Assembly (NCBI GenBank): GCA_019416935.1
Contig: DXWI01000027.1
Span: 1-7,753, forward strand
Direction: 5' to 3'
From: Clostridiales bacterium
Lineage (GTDB): Bacteria > Bacillota > Clostridia > Christensenellales > CAG-138
DNA: 7,753 nt
Shown piece by piece: positions 5,627 through 7,753 of this stretch; position 1 is the first letter of the stretch; every line of letters begins with the position of its first letter. The notes beneath the pieces were generated by a model that did not search any database, was not told the origin of the DNA, and worked only from the letters and a program-made list of their open reading frames with translations. Position numbers and translations under genes: made by a program.

Positions 5627-6575
5627 GCAGTATTTCCTCGATTTGCTCAAGTGTTTTGGCCGTATTCAGGCGCGCGCGCAGCGATGCGGCCTCGCGCTTG
5701 CCGCTGATATAGCGGGCAAGATGCTTTCTCAGCTCGATCACGCCATACGGTCCCTTTGCCTCCACCGTCATGTGCGCGTGGCGGATTGCCAGGCGCATGC
5801 GCATCTGTGCATCCGGCGGCGTATACGGCTCGCCCGCGAGGGCGGCCCGTATTTCCGAAAAGATCCATGGGTTGCCCAATGCCGCGCGGCCGACCATCAG
5901 CCCATCGCATCCGGACAGCGTGCGAAGGCGAACGGCATCCGCGCCAGAACACACATCCCCATTGCCGATGACCGGGATATGCACGGCTGCCTTCACTTCG
6001 GCGACGCAATTCCAGTCGGCATGTCCGGTATACCGCTGCTCCCTTGTGCGGCCGTGGACGCTCACCATGCAGGCGCCGCTCTCCTCACAGATCCTTGCCA
6101 CCTCTGCCGCGTTTTCATGCGCATGGTCAAAGCCCTTTCGGATCTTCACCGAAACGGGCACGCTGCAAGCGGCTGCAACCGCCTCCACGATCTGTCCGCA
6201 CAGAACCGGCTCCAGCATGAGCGCGCTGCCCTCGCCGTTTCCGGTGATCTTGGGCGCGGGACAGCCAAAATTCAGGTCGATCGCCGCCAGCGCTGGTCCA
6301 TGCTCGTCCACGATTCTGCGCGCCGCCTCGGCTATCCGCTCCGGCTCGCGGCCGAACAGCTGCATCACAACGGGGCGCTCCTGCGGCGCCGTTTGCAGCA
6401 AATCCGCCGTCTTCATGCTGCCGTACAGCAGGCCCTTGGCGCTGACCATCTCCGTAACGGTCCATGTGCAGCCCTGCTCCCGGCACAGCGTTCGGAAACA
6501 AACATCCGTAAATCCGGCCATGGGCGCCAGAAAAACCGGCGTTTCTCCGCTCTCTCGAAATGGAAAACCGCTCAA
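5604..6575 (-). CDS. dusB: tRNA-dihydrouridine synthase, DusB/NifR3 type
   Basis: FMN-dependent enzyme that reduces uridine to 5,6-dihydrouridine in the D-loop region of tRNA. At 323 residues it has normal DusB length. The TIM-barrel motifs are in order: FLAPMAGFTD (15-24), DLNFGCPAPK (100-109) with the catalytic Cys105, NGEGSALM (113-120), VSVKIRKGF (141-149) with the FMN-contacting Lys144, VSVHGRTREQRYTGHADW (171-188), PVIGNGDV (201-208) and DGLMVGRAALGNPW (224-237). The C-terminal helical tRNA-binding part follows. The start is TTG at 6575, which overlaps the stop of the preceding gene as TTGA; GAGG (6586-6583) lies 7 nt upstream. This suggests translational coupling. No ATG lies early enough to keep the first strand of the barrel. 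Its last codons and stop carry the greA promoter. Confidence 0.95.
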   Translation of the reverse strand: MSGFPFRESGETPVFLAPMAGFTDVCFRTLCREQGCTWTVTEMVSAKGLLYGSMKTADLLQTAPQERPVVMQLFGREPERIAEAARRIVDEHGPALAAIDLNFGCPAPKITGNGEGSALMLEPVLCGQIVEAVAAACSVPVSVKIRKGFDHAHENAAEVARICEESGACMVSVHGRTREQRYTGHADWNCVAEVKAAVHIPVIGNGDVCSGADAVRLRTLSGCDGLMVGRAALGNPWIFSEIRAALAGEPYTPPDAQMRMRLAIRHAHMTVEAKGPYGVIELRKHLARYISGKREAASLRARLNTAKTLEQIEEILLDTCDAR

Positions 6576-7264
6576 GGCACTACCTCAATGTTGGGAACGG
6601 GCGTTGGCGTCAGCGCGGGCGTCGGCGTCGGCGTCGCCATGGGGCGCGGCGACCGGTTCGGGTCCGGCGTGCGCAGCGGTTCCACCGACGGGTTCTCCTC
6701 CACGAGTTCAAGGCCCGCAATATACCAGCGAACGCCGGTGTTCACAAACTGCATGCGGTATCGGCGGGCGGGCCAATCCGGCAGCGGATGATCGTCCGCC
6801 GTTTCGCCCTCCTGCAGTTTTTCCTTGTCGAACGTCCCCTTCACGGAAACCGTTTCCACGACGGTCACCGTTGCCGTTGCCGTCCACGGGAGCACGGATA
6901 TCTTTTCAATGGCGAGGTCGTAATCATAGCTGCTGATCTTGTAATCGCCATAGGCGTCCGCCGTCAGGACGTCATCCTCGGCCAGAAAGGTCAGCATAAA
7001 ATACTCCTCCAGTTCGCTCATCTCCGCATCCTGATCAAGAATATACGCCGCGCGCAGCGACATGCCCTCCGTTGCCAGAATGTAGAGATTTGCCATGCGC
7101 TCCGCCGTAAAGAAGGCCAGTACGCACACCAGCACGCCGACGACCACCAGCAGCATGGTTCGGACGATATACATCATGGTGCGCCGCGCCGCGCGAATAC
7201 CGCGGCCGGCTCGATCCTCCTGCTGTGCCGCATTGCGCACAGCAAGGCTGGTTTTGTTTGCCAT
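6572..7264 (-). CDS. Unrecognised single-pass membrane protein with an extracytoplasmic domain and Pro/Thr tail
   Basis: I do not recognise this 230-residue protein. A basic N-terminal segment (1-31, including RGIRAARR) precedes one hydrophobic helix (about 32-54, MYIVRTMLLVVVGVLVCVLAFF). The positive-inside rule places the rest outside the cell. Residues about 55-190 form a soluble region with alternating strands (ATATVTVVETVSVKGTF, then RRYRMQFVNTGVRWYIAGLEL). This is loosely like the NTF2-like or small extracytoplasmic folds, but I cannot assign one. Residues 198-224 are a low-complexity tail (TPDPNRSPRP, TPTPTP). The ATG at 7264 is chosen because AAGGAG lies 8 nt upstream. An in-frame GTG at 7273 overlaps that site. 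Its stop overlaps the dusB start, so the two are probably co-translated. A promoter lies just upstream. There is no lipobox or cleavable signal peptide. Confidence 0.85.
   Translation of the reverse strand: MANKTSLAVRNAAQQEDRAGRGIRAARRTMMYIVRTMLLVVVGVLVCVLAFFTAERMANLYILATEGMSLRAAYILDQDAEMSELEEYFMLTFLAEDDVLTADAYGDYKISSYDYDLAIEKISVLPWTATATVTVVETVSVKGTFDKEKLQEGETADDHPLPDWPARRYRMQFVNTGVRWYIAGLELVEENPSVEPLRTPDPNRSPRPMATPTPTPALTPTPVPNIEVVP
6593..6634. repeat. Codon-level Thr-Pro repeat
   Basis: On the plus strand GGCGTC-like hexamers repeat in tandem, corresponding to the Thr-Pro repeats at residues 211-224 of the membrane protein. Such a tract could vary in length by slippage in steps of two codons without breaking the frame. 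Confidence 0.6.
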
Positions 7265-7272
7265 GCAATCCA

Positions 7273-7278
7273 CTCCTT
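7273..7278 (-). promoter_or_regulatory. Ribosome binding site of the membrane protein gene
   Basis: AAGGAG lies 8 nt before the ATG at 7264. Its last G is the first base of the in-frame GTG at 7273, so that GTG cannot be the start it serves. Confidence 0.8.
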
Positions 7279-7288
7279 ATTGAGCAAT

Positions 7289-7317
7289 ATGATAGCATAT
7301 TCCCGTGTATGAATCAA
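7289..7317 (-). promoter_or_regulatory. Extended -10 sigma-A promoter of the membrane protein-dusB unit
   Basis: TTGATT (7317-7312) is 17 bp from TATCAT (7294-7289), with TG one base before the -10. The start near 7282 gives a leader of about 18 nt. Confidence 0.7.
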
Positions 7318-7469
7318 ATGAACATCCTGTTTCTTCACCGTTCTTTCAAAAAACTGCGTCGCTCGCCTCCGTCGGCGGCCAAATGGGGCGCGGCGCAATT
7401 CGGCGCTGTCATGCCTCCGGAGCGCGTCTGCCCCCAGCATACCGATATGCGGTTGATTTCAGCCCTGAA

Positions 7470-7551
7470 CCGGCCGTTTGCACGTGAGTGCCGCTGATCC
7501 GCAGGCACAGACAGATGATGATACCGGCGAACTCCGCCGGCCGTTTGCACG
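7470..7551. repeat. Direct repeat of a 15-bp GC-rich word
   Basis: CCGGCCGTTTGCACG occurs perfectly at 7470-7484 and 7537-7551, 67 bp apart. A degenerate relative with CCGGTTGTCC and TTGCAC lies at 7575-7592. Two to three copies is too few for an array. Confidence 0.6.
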
Positions 7552-7607
7552 CGTGCACAGCCAACCGCCGCGCCCCGGTTGTCCACTTGCACACGCCGGA
7601 TTGGCGG

Positions 7608-7649
7608 TTACAGCCGGTCTCTCCGCTTTTGCAGAAGCTGGGCCGGCAA
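7608..7649 (-). CDS. Very small possible open frame with a strong ribosome site
   Basis: GAGGAG (7660-7655) stands 5 nt before a TTG that opens 13 codons (MPAQLLQKRRDRL) ending in TAA. The ribosome site and start lie in the 16-nt loop of a GGGCCG/CGGCCC hairpin (7640-7667). Without homologues this is a weak candidate; a chance purine-rich match is equally likely. Confidence 0.15.
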   Translation of the reverse strand: MPAQLLQKRRDRL

Positions 7650-7698
7650 TTCTTCTCCTCTCGGCCCGACATCGCGTTTATGCCATCCGTTGGAACAG

Positions 7699-7727
7699 AA
7701 AAAGAGCAGCGTATACACGCTGCTCTT
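7699..7727 (-). terminator. Intrinsic terminator of the gene entering from the right
   Basis: Read leftward, AAGAGCAGCG (7727-7718) pairs perfectly with CGCTGCTCTT (7711-7702) around a 6-nt loop. The 3' side runs into TTTTTCTG (7703-7696). It begins 14 nt after the stop at 7741. Confidence 0.88.
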
Positions 7728-7740
7728 ACGATAACCCGAT

Positions 7741-7753
7741 TTACTCGATGATG
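7741..7753 (-). CDS. Last codons of an unidentified gene, cut by the window edge
   Basis: Read leftward the sequence gives Ile-Ile-Glu-stop (TAA at 7743-7741), placed 14 nt before a strong terminator. That position supports a real gene end on the minus strand. Only three codons are present, so the product cannot be named. Confidence 0.5.

Larger units (their letters stand above)
7318..7698. other. GC-rich stretch without a convincing gene
   Basis: Several short open frames cross this region on both strands, but none has both a good ribosome site and a recognisable or protein-like product. The content is repeats and small hairpins: CCGGCG/CGCCGG (7524-7529 with 7535-7540), the palindrome TGCACGCGTGCA (7546-7557), and GGGCCG/CGGCCC (7640-7645 with 7662-7667). 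It may be a long untranslated region, a structured RNA or a decayed gene. Confidence 0.5.

Noticed and set aside
7271..7273. GTG start three codons before the membrane protein ATG
   Set aside because: It overlaps the AAGGAG ribosome site, which is spaced correctly for the ATG at 7264.
7335..7672. Overlapping minus-strand open frames of about 85 codons
   Set aside because: They have no convincing ribosome site, Cys/Arg-rich unlikely composition, and run through repeats and hairpins.

Overview
The window is a stretch of bacterial chromosome with ordinary housekeeping genes, all on the minus strand. GC-rich coding DNA, strong Shine-Dalgarno sites, the dusB-greA-lysS order, a membrane pyrophosphatase and a TPTPTP-tailed membrane protein together suggest a high-GC member of the Clostridia (Firmicutes; Christensenellales- or Oscillospirales-like). 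That placement is inference. I see no mobile element, CRISPR array, tRNA, rRNA or phage gene.

In transcription order, right to left: (1) The last codons of an unidentified gene (7741-7753) end at a clear intrinsic terminator (7699-7727). (2) A GC-rich stretch of about 400 bp (7318-7698) has no convincing gene but contains short repeats, a 12-bp palindrome and small hairpins. (3) An extended -10 promoter (7289-7317) starts a unit made of an unrecognised single-pass membrane protein with a Pro/Thr tail (6572-7264) and dusB (5604-6575), whose TTG start overlaps the preceding stop. (4) A perfect consensus sigma-A promoter (TTGACA, 17 bp, TATAAT) lies across the last codons and stop of dusB and drives greA (5040-5510). 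(5) A strong G:C hairpin with seven Us follows greA. Then comes lysS (3007-4980), whose product carries an added C-terminal EMAPII/MetG-type tRNA-binding domain; lysS ends at its own terminator (2919-2960). (6) After about 160 bp with nothing evident, a good promoter (2727-2756) begins a leader of about 267 nt for hppA. The leader holds a possible nine-residue leader peptide and three hairpins, one followed by a U-run. (7) hppA (369-2453) encodes an apparently K+-independent proton-pumping pyrophosphatase and ends before two tandem hairpins. (8) The left end is an AT-rich spacer with a promoter directed out of the window.

The genes link tRNA charging (lysS), tRNA modification (dusB), transcript rescue (greA) and use of the pyrophosphate released by biosynthesis and tRNA charging (hppA). 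The points most worth following up are the LysRS fusion, the hppA leader and the promoter inside dusB. I did not find a clearly novel multi-gene system.
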